Assembly: GCA_012800565.1 (NCBI GenBank) | Contig: JAAZIZ010000215.1 | Location: 1 to 6,990, forward strand | Direction: 5' to 3' | Length of the DNA stretch: 6,990 bases | Origin: Lentisphaerota bacterium | GTDB lineage: Bacteria > Verrucomicrobiota > Lentisphaeria > Oligosphaerales > Oligosphaeraceae | Shown here: positions 1-6,037 of the stretch, piece by piece | Layout of the letters: each line of letters starts with the position of its first letter | Position numbering within the stretch: the first letter of the stretch is position 1 | Made by a program: the position numbers and the translations under genes | The notes under the pieces: generated by a model | Told to the model about the DNA's origin: nothing | Seen by the model: only the letters and a program-made list of their open reading frames with translations | Databases searched by the model: none

Positions 1-81
1 GTAAGACATTGGCCGGAGCTGCTCTTCCGCCAGCAATGCCATACAGGAAACAATGAGCACCGGTAACAGGCGTTTCAGCAT
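1..81 (-). CDS. Exported protein of unknown function, N-terminal fragment
   Basis: Only the first 27 codons are present; the gene runs off the left edge. It starts at an ATG at 81-79, preceded by a good Shine-Dalgarno site (AAGGAG, 89-94) at 7 nt spacing. The N-terminus reads MLKRLLPVLIVSCMALLAEE: a short positive region (K3, R4) then a hydrophobic stretch to about A18, which is a signal peptide. I10-V11-S12-C13 also fits a lipobox, so lipoprotein export is possible; alternatively signal peptidase I could cut near A15 or A18. The mature part is too short to identify. It lies 142 nt downstream of the prepilin-like gene on the same strand and may share its transcript. Inference: a secreted or envelope protein. 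Export is fairly safe; the function is unknown. Confidence 0.72.
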   Translation of the reverse strand, partial: MLKRLLPVLIVSCMALLAEEQLRPMSY

Positions 82-88
82 AAATCAT

Positions 89-94
89 CTCCTT
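89..94 (-). promoter_or_regulatory. Shine-Dalgarno site of the left-edge exported protein
   Basis: On the minus strand this reads AAGGAG, 7 nt before the ATG at 81. It is the main support that the short fragment at the left edge is a real gene. Confidence 0.7.
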
Positions 95-206
95 TTATGA
101 AGGCAATACTGTCAAAATATGGCTTTGTCTGCCTGACACCCTGCCTGGCCCGGGAACTGTGCCAGGAAAGAACGAAAATAGGGCACACCAGAAAGAAATA
201 CACGCG

Positions 207-233
207 GGCGGAGTTTTCCCCAGTCAGTCCGCC
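207..233 (-). terminator. Weak candidate terminator after the prepilin-like gene
   Basis: GGCGGA (207-212 on the plus strand) and TCCGCC (228-233) can pair into a 6-bp stem with a 15-nt loop that contains the prepilin stop codon. On the minus strand it is followed by CGCGTGTATTTCTTTC, which is only loosely T-rich and has no uninterrupted T run. Readthrough into the next gene is quite possible. This is a weak call. Confidence 0.22.
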
Positions 234-862
234 AAGTAATCAAAAAACGGGTCTGTATTGGAATATGGCAGGGTATTTTCTTTATATACCCCGACATGGC
301 CATCACAATAGGCGACATTCCAATATTTTCCATGCCGCTGCCCCAGCTCCAGATGATACAAGCGGTTGCTTTGCATACGTTCGACATACCAGGGGTAGCC
401 TTTTGCCGTTGACAGCCCGGAATATCCCTTCCCGCAGAACATGTGCAGGGTGGCAAGGGCCTTATGTGCAGTGAGCAAGTTGTTCCGGTTTTTGAAATTA
501 GACAGGTAGTAATTCAAGCCAAAGCAGATATGCGGGTAGGTATTATTACCGCGATAAGGCGCCGGGCAGGCAAAAATCGACTTCGGATTAGTCCTGCTGG
601 CCGTATAGCCGACATACGCCCTGGCAAAACTGCTGGATGCAGAGTAATTGTTCACCCAGTTGGTGTTGAAACTGTAATAGACATGGTCATCATTGTCCAT
701 GGTATACATCAGCATATAGGTCGCCAGCTGGCCCATCTGGCTCTTGCACTTGATGTCCTGGGCTTTCACCCGGGCTTGGGCCAGGGCCGGCAGCAGCATC
801 GAAGCCAGAACCGCAATAATCGCAATAACCACCAGCAACTCAATTAAAGTGAACTTCTTCAT
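224..862 (-). CDS. Prepilin-like protein with H-X9-DG C-terminal motif
   Basis: The product is 212 aa. It begins MKKFTLIELL, a type IV prepilin/type II pseudopilin N-terminus: a short basic leader, F4 as the first mature residue after prepilin peptidase cleavage, E8 (the mature +5 glutamate), and a hydrophobic helix to about residue 27. The residue before the cut is K3, not the usual glycine. Near the C-terminus H177 is followed by exactly nine residues and then D187-G188, the processing-associated H-X9-DG motif of large PVC pseudopilin families. Cysteines are at 39, 99, 113, 143 and 186. The start at 862 is chosen because GGAGGA (871-876) lies 8 nt upstream of it; the ATG at 868 would have only 2 nt. 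The protein is probably anchored in the inner membrane or exported by a type II secretion or pilus-like machine. Its specific role is unknown; such genes are often present in many copies per genome. Confidence 0.93.
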   Translation of the reverse strand: MKKFTLIELLVVIAIIAVLASMLLPALAQARVKAQDIKCKSQMGQLATYMLMYTMDNDDHVYYSFNTNWVNNYSASSSFARAYVGYTASRTNPKSIFACPAPYRGNNTYPHICFGLNYYLSNFKNRNNLLTAHKALATLHMFCGKGYSGLSTAKGYPWYVERMQSNRLYHLELGQRHGKYWNVAYCDGHVGVYKENTLPYSNTDPFFDYLAD

Positions 863-870
863 TATCATAG

Positions 871-876
871 TCCTCC
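871..876 (-). promoter_or_regulatory. Shine-Dalgarno site that sets the prepilin start
   Basis: The minus strand reads GGAGGA. Two in-frame ATGs follow, at 868 (2 nt spacing) and 862 (8 nt spacing). The spacing favours 862, which also gives the standard MKKFTLIELL leader. Confidence 0.75.
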
Positions 877-914
877 AAATGTCAGACAAAAATGAAAGAC
901 GGTCCGCTGAGGTT

Positions 915-943
915 AAGATATTACCGGGTCGAATAAAAGTCAA
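915..943 (-). promoter_or_regulatory. Sigma70-type promoter of the prepilin-like gene
   Basis: On the minus strand a -35 box TTGACT (938-943) and a -10 box TATCTT (915-920) are separated by 17 nt. Transcription would start near 908, giving a leader of about 45 nt. Just upstream of the -35 box lies the AT-rich palindrome AAAATATTTT (952-961), which could act as an UP element. The -35 matches 5 of 6 consensus bases and the -10 matches 4 of 6. Confidence 0.6.
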
Positions 944-1010
944 CCTGCGCGAAAATATTTTATCAAGGTGTATATCTGCTTCCGCATCGCTGAAGAAACC
1001 TCCTTTTGAC

Positions 1011-1038
1011 TTGCAACTGCTCATTTTCAGCCTATAAT
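1011..1038 (+). promoter_or_regulatory. Sigma70-type promoter of the amidohydrolase gene
   Basis: A perfect -10 box TATAAT (1033-1038) follows a -35-like TTGCAA (1011-1016) with a 16-nt spacer. Transcription would start near 1045, leaving a leader of about 48 nt before the ATG at 1093. A better -35 match, TTGACT at 1006-1011, is 21 nt from the -10, which is too far for normal sigma70 recognition. Confidence 0.6.
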
Positions 1039-1092
1039 ATCCAAAGTAGTGTTTTTTCTTTCCTGCCATTTTCAATTCAACCTGGAGGTTCA

Positions 1093-2253
1093 ATGAGCGA
1101 CACAATTATTATCCGCGGCGGTCTGGTCCATGATGGTATCACCCCCAAGGCCAGTATCAGAGACATCTTGATCGTAAACGGGAAGATCACCCGGCTCGGG
1201 CGAAATCTGCGTTCTCCCGCCGGGGCGGTGGTGCTGTCAGCCGCCGGCCAGCAAGTCTGGCCAGGGCTGGTGGAAGCGCACTGCCATATCGGCATGGGAC
1301 CGTACGGTACCCGCGACCTGAGCGATTACAATGAACACAACGACGCGATCTGCCCTCAGCTTGATGCCATCGATGGAGTAGACCCGCAAAACCCATACAT
1401 CCTGGCGGCGGCGCAAGCTGGCGTAACCTGCGTGGCCACCGGACCGGGCAGCGCCAATGTCCTGGGCGGTACTTTCCTGGCCATGAAAACCCAGGGCCTG
1501 AGAATAGACGATATGGTAGTACGGCACCGCATCGGCATGAAATGCGCTTTCGGCGAAAATCCCAAATTCAGCTATCGGGACAAAAGTGTCAGCACCCGAA
1601 TGACCACGGCCGCGAAATTGCGGGAATACCTGGCCAAGGCACGGGAATATCTGGCCAAGAAGAAAGCAGCCGGAAAAAATATTAACAAGCGCCCGGCCTA
1701 CGATATTAAACTGGAAGCCCTGATTCCCGTGCTGAAGAAAGAAATCCCTCTGAAAGCCCACGCCCACCGGGCCGATGACATCTTTACCGCAATCCGCATT
1801 GCCAAGGAATTCGACCTCCTGCTTACCCTCGAACACTGCACCGACGGGCACTTGATCGCCGCTGAGCTGGCCCGGGAAGGCTATCCCTTGGCCGTCGGCC
1901 CCAGCTGGATGGGAATCAGCAAACCGGAACTGCGGAACAAGACTTTTGCCACTCCCGGCATCCTGGCCAAAGCCGGCTGCCAGGTCTCGATCATCACCGA
2001 TTCCGGTGTGGTGCCCCAGGAACACCTGGCTACTATGGCCGCCCTGGCCATCAAAGCCGGCATGGACCCCTTCGCAGCTCTGCAGAGCATTACCATCAAC
2101 CCGGCCAGGCATATCGGGGTCGCTGAACGCGTGGGCTCAATCGAAGTCGGCAAGGATGCCGATCTCATCATCTGCGAAGGCTCGATCTTTGAGATCGGCA
2201 ATAAAATCGTCACCGTGCTGATTGACGGCAAGCCGGTGCCTATGCCCGAGTAA
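1093..2253 (+). CDS. Metal-dependent amidohydrolase (imidazolonepropionase-like)
   Basis: The product is a 386-aa hydrolase of the amidohydrolase superfamily, closest by eye to the HutI-like/metallo-dependent hydrolase subgroup with the segments GSANVLGG (119-126) and KAHAHRADDI (221-230). Ligand motifs are in order: HxH (H63, H65 in EAHCH), H223/H225, H248 in LEHC, and the catalytic-type D303 in ITDS. The small beta-sandwich around the barrel is shown by the N-terminal IIIRGGLVHDG and the C-terminal GSIEVGKDADLII. No signal peptide is seen, so the protein is probably cytoplasmic. The ATG at 1093 is chosen over upstream in-frame codons because GGAGG lies at 1084-1088 and because this start yields the normal MSDTIIIRGG beginning. 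The gene is monocistronic, divergent from the prepilin-like gene and convergent with rhaB. The substrate (cyclic amide, dipeptide or other amide) cannot be assigned. A complete hut pathway is not visible, so I do not call it hutI. Confidence 0.9.
   Translation: MSDTIIIRGGLVHDGITPKASIRDILIVNGKITRLGRNLRSPAGAVVLSAAGQQVWPGLVEAHCHIGMGPYGTRDLSDYNEHNDAICPQLDAIDGVDPQNPYILAAAQAGVTCVATGPGSANVLGGTFLAMKTQGLRIDDMVVRHRIGMKCAFGENPKFSYRDKSVSTRMTTAAKLREYLAKAREYLAKKKAAGKNINKRPAYDIKLEALIPVLKKEIPLKAHAHRADDIFTAIRIAKEFDLLLTLEHCTDGHLIAAELAREGYPLAVGPSWMGISKPELRNKTFATPGILAKAGCQVSIITDSGVVPQEHLATMAALAIKAGMDPFAALQSITINPARHIGVAERVGSIEVGKDADLIICEGSIFEIGNKIVTVLIDGKPVPMPE
1621..1659 (+). repeat. Two-copy 21-bp in-frame tandem repeat inside the amidohydrolase
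   Basis: The 18-bp segments at 1621-1638 and 1642-1659 differ at one base and recur with a period of 21. They encode REYLAKA (177-183) followed by REYLAKK (184-190), a lysine-rich helix. The remembered family pattern already has LRExLxKAxEYL here, so the repeat may reflect sequence convergence and not added length. Confidence 0.6.
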
Positions 2254-2285
2254 GCCCAGAAATCCGCCTCAGCTCCCTTCCAAGA

Positions 2286-2321
2286 ACCGCAGCGCGGCTC
2301 ACAACACGCTGCGGTATTTTT
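2286..2321 (+). terminator. Rho-independent terminator of the amidohydrolase gene
   Basis: ACCGCAGCG (2286-2294) and CGCTGCGGT (2307-2315) form a perfect 9-bp stem with a 12-nt loop. On the plus strand it is followed by A and five T (2317-2321), 32 nt past the amidohydrolase stop. The right arm and the T run lie inside the last codons of the convergent rhaB gene, and the rhaB stop codon sits in the loop. On the minus strand the stem is followed only by TTCTTGG, so termination of rhaB there would be weaker. Confidence 0.75.
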
Positions 2322-3765
2322 GGTATGCCGCCCGCCAAGCCTCCTGATCCTGAGGACGGAATGTCTTGGTCTGAGTGCAGCTGCGGATGATGTTGCGTCC
2401 TTCCTGGACCGAGCTGATGGCTCCGGTGGCAATCGCCTGCCCCATAATATTCCCCAAGGCGGTAGCTTCCACCGGCCCGGTGATCACTTCGCGTTCAATC
2501 GCATTGGCAGTAAACTGATTGAGGATATCCCCCTTGCAGCCTCCGCCGACCAGATGCAGTACCTCTATTTTGCGCCCCTGCAGCTCTTCCAGTTCGGCAA
2601 TGGTCTGCTTATAACGCAGGGCCAGCGATTCGAAGGCTGTACGCACGATTTGTCCCGGCGTTTCGGGAACCGGCTGCCCGGTGCTGCGGCAGAATTCCGC
2701 GATGCGGGCCGGCATATCTCCGGGCGCAACAAAGCTGCTGTGGTTCGGATCAACGCAGGAACGGAAAGGTTCGGCCTGCTCTGCCAATGCATCCAGCTCG
2801 GCAAAACTGTAAGTGCGCCCCTGGCGTTGCCACTCATTGCGGCACTCCTGCACCAGCCACAGACCCATGATATTCTTCAGAAAGCGGATTTTTCCGCCTA
2901 CGCCGCCTTCATTGGTGTAATTCGCGGTCCGGGCCGCATCCGTAAGCAGCGGCGCATCCAGCTCGACCCCCAGCAGACTCCAGGTGCCGCTGCTCAGATA
3001 GGCCCAGGATTTCTCCGCTGTAGCCGGCACCGCCGCCACTGCCGAAGCAGTGTCATGGCTGCCGACCAAAATGACCGGTATCGGTCCGCATTTGAACTCC
3101 TCCTGGAGAGCATCGCTGAGAACCCCGGCCACGCTGCAGGAAGGGACGATTTTCGGGAACAGGCTGCGCTTGATGCCGATGGCGTCAATCACCGGCCAGG
3201 CCCAGTCCCGCCGGCCGGGATCATAGAGCTGCGAAGTGGTCGCAATGCTGTATTCTGCGCTGACTGCACCGCATAACAGATAGGTCAGGGCATTCGGGGT
3301 GAACAACAGCTTGTCGGCAATCTTCAGGCTGTCTTCTCCCGCCCGCAGGGCGGCGGCCAGCTGGAATACTGTATTCAGGCTCATAAACTGAATGCCGGTG
3401 TGCGCATACATCTGCTCGGGGGACATCTTGGCGAAAGCCCAGGGCATGATGTCGTCGGTACGGGAGTCGCGATAATGACGCGGGAAACCGGCAAAAAAAC
3501 CATCTTTGCCAATCAGGGCATAATCCACGCCCCAGGTGTCGATGGCAATGCCCTGCAAATTGGCACCTGCCGCCAGAGCTTTCTGCAGGCCTGCTTTGAG
3601 CTCCTGGAACAGACCCAGAATATTCCAGAACAGACCTCCATTGCACTGCACTGGGCCATTGTTAAAACGATGCAGTTCCTGCAATGAGATTTTTCCGTCC
3701 TGCAGGGTTCCCAGAATCGCGCGTCCGCTGGATGCGCCCAGATCAAAGGCCAGATATTGTTGCAT
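2299..3765 (-). CDS. rhaB: Rhamnulokinase
   Basis: This 488-aa FGGY-family sugar kinase phosphorylates L-rhamnulose with ATP to give L-rhamnulose 1-phosphate, the second step of L-rhamnose catabolism in the cytoplasm. Its length matches E. coli RhaB closely. Visible motifs are the N-terminal phosphate loop DLGASSGR (8-15), IDTWGVDYAL (75-84), GSHDTASAVAAVP (235-247) with D238 as the likely catalytic base, YLSSGTWSLLG (256-266), and the C-terminal adenosine-site motif LVGGGCKGDILNQ (405-417). The start at 3765 has AAGGAA at 3773-3778 with 7 nt spacing. The start overlaps the end of the phosphoesterase gene by 23 nt, which suggests translational coupling. It is the last gene of the minus-strand cluster. 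No rhaA, rhaD, rhaM or rhamnose transporter is next to it. Another FGGY kinase specificity (for example fuculose) is possible, but the sequence reads as RhaB. Confidence 0.93.
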   Translation of the reverse strand: MQQYLAFDLGASSGRAILGTLQDGKISLQELHRFNNGPVQCNGGLFWNILGLFQELKAGLQKALAAGANLQGIAIDTWGVDYALIGKDGFFAGFPRHYRDSRTDDIMPWAFAKMSPEQMYAHTGIQFMSLNTVFQLAAALRAGEDSLKIADKLLFTPNALTYLLCGAVSAEYSIATTSQLYDPGRRDWAWPVIDAIGIKRSLFPKIVPSCSVAGVLSDALQEEFKCGPIPVILVGSHDTASAVAAVPATAEKSWAYLSSGTWSLLGVELDAPLLTDAARTANYTNEGGVGGKIRFLKNIMGLWLVQECRNEWQRQGRTYSFAELDALAEQAEPFRSCVDPNHSSFVAPGDMPARIAEFCRSTGQPVPETPGQIVRTAFESLALRYKQTIAELEELQGRKIEVLHLVGGGCKGDILNQFTANAIEREVITGPVEATALGNIMGQAIATGAISSVQEGRNIIRSCTQTKTFRPQDQEAWRAAYQKYRSVL

Positions 3766-4588
3766 TGATCAATTCCTTTGCTGTTGCAGTGGTGGTATTT
3801 GCTTGCAATGACAAATTTATGTCACTGACCGAATAAGAACCGTGGATGCTCAAGGAACCGGAACAGACCTGCAGCCCGACCGCTGTATCCGCCAGAAACG
3901 GCCGGTGGATATGCCCGCAGAACAAGGCTGCGAAGCGTCCTTCAGACTGCCATTGCCGCAATACTCCCGCACCGTCCATCCGCCGGCGCCAGGACAATTC
4001 CCCCCCGTCGGCGGTCTGAATCGGAAAGTGATTTACCAGCAGACGGATGCCCCCGGCCGGTTGTGAGAGCAGTTCATCCAGGCGTTGTTGGGCTGCCGGT
4101 GTGAAAGACCCTCCAGATGACAGCCAGTTGCGCGGTTCCGCGCTGTTGAGCAGCAGTAATTCGACTCCATTCAGGCGCAAAGCCTGTGGCAGTTCCGGCA
4201 GTTCGAAGCGTTTTCCGTTGAGGCGGTAGAAAGTCTCTGCCAGGGCGCGGCGGCAATGTTCATCCTGCACGTACGCATCATGGTTGCCAGGCACATAGAT
4301 GAACTTGTCCCCTGCCCAATCCAGGACCGGGGCCAGAATTTGTTCTGCCCGGGCGAATTCCCTGGGGTCGCTTACGCAGGTCAAATCTCCGGTACACAGC
4401 ACCAAGTCCGGCTGCAAACTGGCAAACAACTCGGCTGCCTGGGCGATTCTGGACAGTCGTACCTGGCGGTTGCGGAAAAGCAGGAAATTGGCTCGCCCCA
4501 ACAGGCGCTTGTCCAGCCAGCCACGGCAGGAAAAAGGGAATTCCCCAACGTGCAAATCTGAGAAATGGACAATGCGGAAGCGCCTCAT
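3743..4588 (-). CDS. Calcineurin-like metallophosphoesterase
   Basis: The product is a 281-aa hydrolase of the calcineurin-like superfamily with a full set of metal-ligand motifs in the usual order: FSDLHVG (D11, H13), CTGDL (D68), PGNHD (N102, H103), NHFP (H187) and CGHIH (H226, H228). It should bind two metal ions and cleave phosphoester bonds. The overall pattern is like CpdA or class III cyclic nucleotide phosphodiesterases, but the substrate cannot be read from the sequence. A basic segment with LDKRLLGRANFLLFRNR-like composition (about 25-43) sits between the first and second motifs. No signal peptide is seen, so it is likely cytoplasmic. It starts 8 nt after the response regulator stop, with GAGAGG (4593-4598) as ribosome site at 4 nt spacing, and its end overlaps rhaB by 23 nt. 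It is clearly part of this operon; it might serve in signalling or sugar-phosphate control, but that is inference. Confidence 0.9.
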   Translation of the reverse strand: MRRFRIVHFSDLHVGEFPFSCRGWLDKRLLGRANFLLFRNRQVRLSRIAQAAELFASLQPDLVLCTGDLTCVSDPREFARAEQILAPVLDWAGDKFIYVPGNHDAYVQDEHCRRALAETFYRLNGKRFELPELPQALRLNGVELLLLNSAEPRNWLSSGGSFTPAAQQRLDELLSQPAGGIRLLVNHFPIQTADGGELSWRRRMDGAGVLRQWQSEGRFAALFCGHIHRPFLADTAVGLQVCSGSLSIHGSYSVSDINLSLQANTTTATAKELINATISGL

Positions 4589-4596
4589 CTTGCCTC

Positions 4597-5975
4597 TCAG
4601 ATATTATACTCGTTGAGTTTGCGGTGCAGAGTACGCCGGCTGATGCCCAGGCGCTCTGCCGCTTTGGAGCGGTTGCCGCCGCACTGGGCCAGAGCCTGGA
4701 TGATCACATTTTTCTCATTGGCTTTAATATCCAAAGGATTGTCTGAGAGATTCAATTCGTCCTGCTGGCGCCGGGCTTTCTCCTGCAGCTGCTCTCCTAC
4801 CGCCTGGCGGATTTCCACCGGTACGTCATTCAGGGTCAACGAGCTGCCCCGGGCGAAGACCACCATGCGCTCCACGCAATTGCGCAGCTCCCGGACATTC
4901 CCGGGCCAGTTGTAGGAAGTCAGAACCTTCACCGCCTCGGAAGTAAAAGCATCCAGACGCTTGCCGTTGTCTTCAGCGGCAATTTTCAGGAAATGATTCA
5001 ACAGGAGCGGGATATCCTCACGATGCTCGCGCAGTGCCGGCAATTTCAGATTCACAACATTCAAGCGGTAATAGAGGTCATCCCGGAAAGTCCCGGCGTC
5101 TACCATCGCTTTCAAATCGCGATTGGTGGCGGCCAACAGGCGCACATCGACCTGGATGGGCTGGCTGCCGCCGACCCGCTCCAGGCTGCGGCTCTCCAGC
5201 ACCCGCAGCAGCTTGACCTGAGTCGCAGGAGTGATTTCGCCAATCTCATCCAGAAACAGACTGCCGCCATCTGCACGCTCAAACCGGCCGATCTGGCGCT
5301 CACTGGCACCCGTGAAAGCCCCTTCTCATGCCCGAAAAGCTCACTCTCCAGCAAATTTTCGTTCAGTGCCGCGCAATGCACTGCGATAAACGGCTTGTCC
5401 TTGCGCGGGCTCAGTCGATGTATAGCCCGGGCCAGCAGCTCCTTGCCGGTGCCGCTTTCGCCGGTGATCAGCACCGTGGTCCTGGCTTCTGCCACCTGCC
5501 GGGCTTCCTCCAGCAGGTCAAGCATGACTTGAGAATTCCCCACGATGCCATCCCGCACGCCCTGCTGTTTATCCAAGGCCTCCCGCAGCTGCAGATTCTC
5601 GCGTTTGGTCCGGATGGTGTCCAGACCCCGCTCAATCATCATTTCCAGGTCATCAAGATTGACTGGCTTGGTGAGATAATCATACGCGCCCACTTTCAAG
5701 GCCTCAATAGCGGTCTGCACTGAGCCATACGCGGTCAGCATGATAATCAGAGGTGCATCCTCCCAAGCACTTACCTCGCGAGTAAACTCCATGCCGTCCA
5801 GGCCCGACATGCGCAAATCGGTAAGCACAATGTCCACCGGCTGTTCCTTCAGCAGACGAATTCCTTTTATAGCATCTTCAGCCAGAAGAACTTCATACTT
5901 GTCACCCAAAAATTGAGCCAAGCCAACCCGGGTGTTGCGCTCATCATCAATAATCAAAATTTTTGCTTTGGACAT
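4597..5975 (-). CDS. NtrC-type sigma54-dependent response regulator, frameshifted as sequenced
   Basis: Restoring one base at 5319-5322 gives a 459-aa three-domain regulator, the normal size for the family. The receiver domain (1 to about 120) has D10/D11, phospho-acceptor D53, T81 and K103. The AAA+ domain has Walker A GESGTGKE (172-179), GAFTGA (219-224, broken by the shift), Walker B GGSLFLDEIGE (237-247) and WPGNVREL (357-364). The C-terminal Fis-type helix-turn-helix is at about 433-459. When phosphorylated it would drive sigma54 RNA polymerase from upstream enhancer sites. As sequenced, reading from 5975 leaves frame after G219, adds about 68 unrelated residues and stops at 5112; the correct frame resumes just beyond the C run and is open to 4597. 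The start MSKAKILIIDDE is chosen by homology. It lacks a clear Shine-Dalgarno site; an in-frame GTG at 6041 overlapping the kinase stop is an alternative. The kinase upstream is its probable partner. Confidence 0.9.
5319..5322 (-). other. Frameshift site in the GAFTGA codons
   Basis: The plus strand has four C (coding strand GGGG) where the conserved protein needs five. The coding strand reads AAG GGG CTT TCA; adding one G gives AAG GGG GCT TTC ACG GGT GCC, that is K-G-A-F-T-G-A. Both flanks match the family in their own frames, so the location is precise to this run. Confidence 0.9.
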
Positions 5976-5987
5976 AAAATCTGCTAT

Positions 5988-5995
5988 GGGGGGGG
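5988..5995 (-). repeat. Homopolymer of eight C (minus strand) before the response regulator
   Basis: Eight consecutive G on the plus strand lie in the 62-nt gap between the kinase stop (6038) and the regulator ATG (5975). It is the longest G/C homopolymer noticed in the window. It replaces the place where ribosome-site bases might be expected; the 12 nt just before the ATG hold no purine-rich Shine-Dalgarno sequence. Tracts of this kind vary in length by slippage and are error-prone in sequencing. Confidence 0.85.
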
Positions 5996-6037
5996 TAAGG
6001 AAGCCGGTTTTCAGGTTTTCAAGGACGAAGACGAAAA

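Noticed and set aside
110..115. TTGACA on the minus strand upstream of the left-edge gene
   Set aside because: No -10-like hexamer occurs 16-18 nt downstream; that position is occupied by the Shine-Dalgarno region.
144..166. Inverted repeat CCTGGC/GCCAGG, and a TGGCAC element on the minus strand resembling half of a sigma54 -24/-12 promoter
   Set aside because: The downstream half lacks TTGC or even the invariant GC at the correct distance, and the hairpin is not followed by a T run, so neither a sigma54 promoter nor a terminator is supported.
1006..1011. TTGACT as the -35 box of the amidohydrolase promoter
   Set aside because: It is 21 nt from the TATAAT box; TTGCAA at 1011-1016 has a workable 16-nt spacer.
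863..1105. N-terminal extension of the prepilin-like gene up to 1105
   Set aside because: It would cover the promoter and ribosome site, place the prepilin leader in the middle of the protein, and overlap the amidohydrolase start.
1237..2112. Long minus-strand open frame (291 codons) opposite the amidohydrolase
   Set aside because: Its translation lacks any domain pattern and the plus strand carries a complete, motif-rich enzyme.
2320..3276. Long plus-strand open frame (318 codons) opposite rhaB
   Set aside because: It is fully antisense to a clear rhamnulokinase, has no recognisable motif and no suitable ribosome site; a shadow of GC-rich coding sequence.
5112..5318. Shifted-frame tail of the response regulator as a real alternative C-terminus by programmed frameshifting
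   Set aside because: The tail has no family resemblance, and the site lacks a slippery heptamer with a clear stimulatory element; the other frame at the same bases encodes the conserved AAA+ domain.
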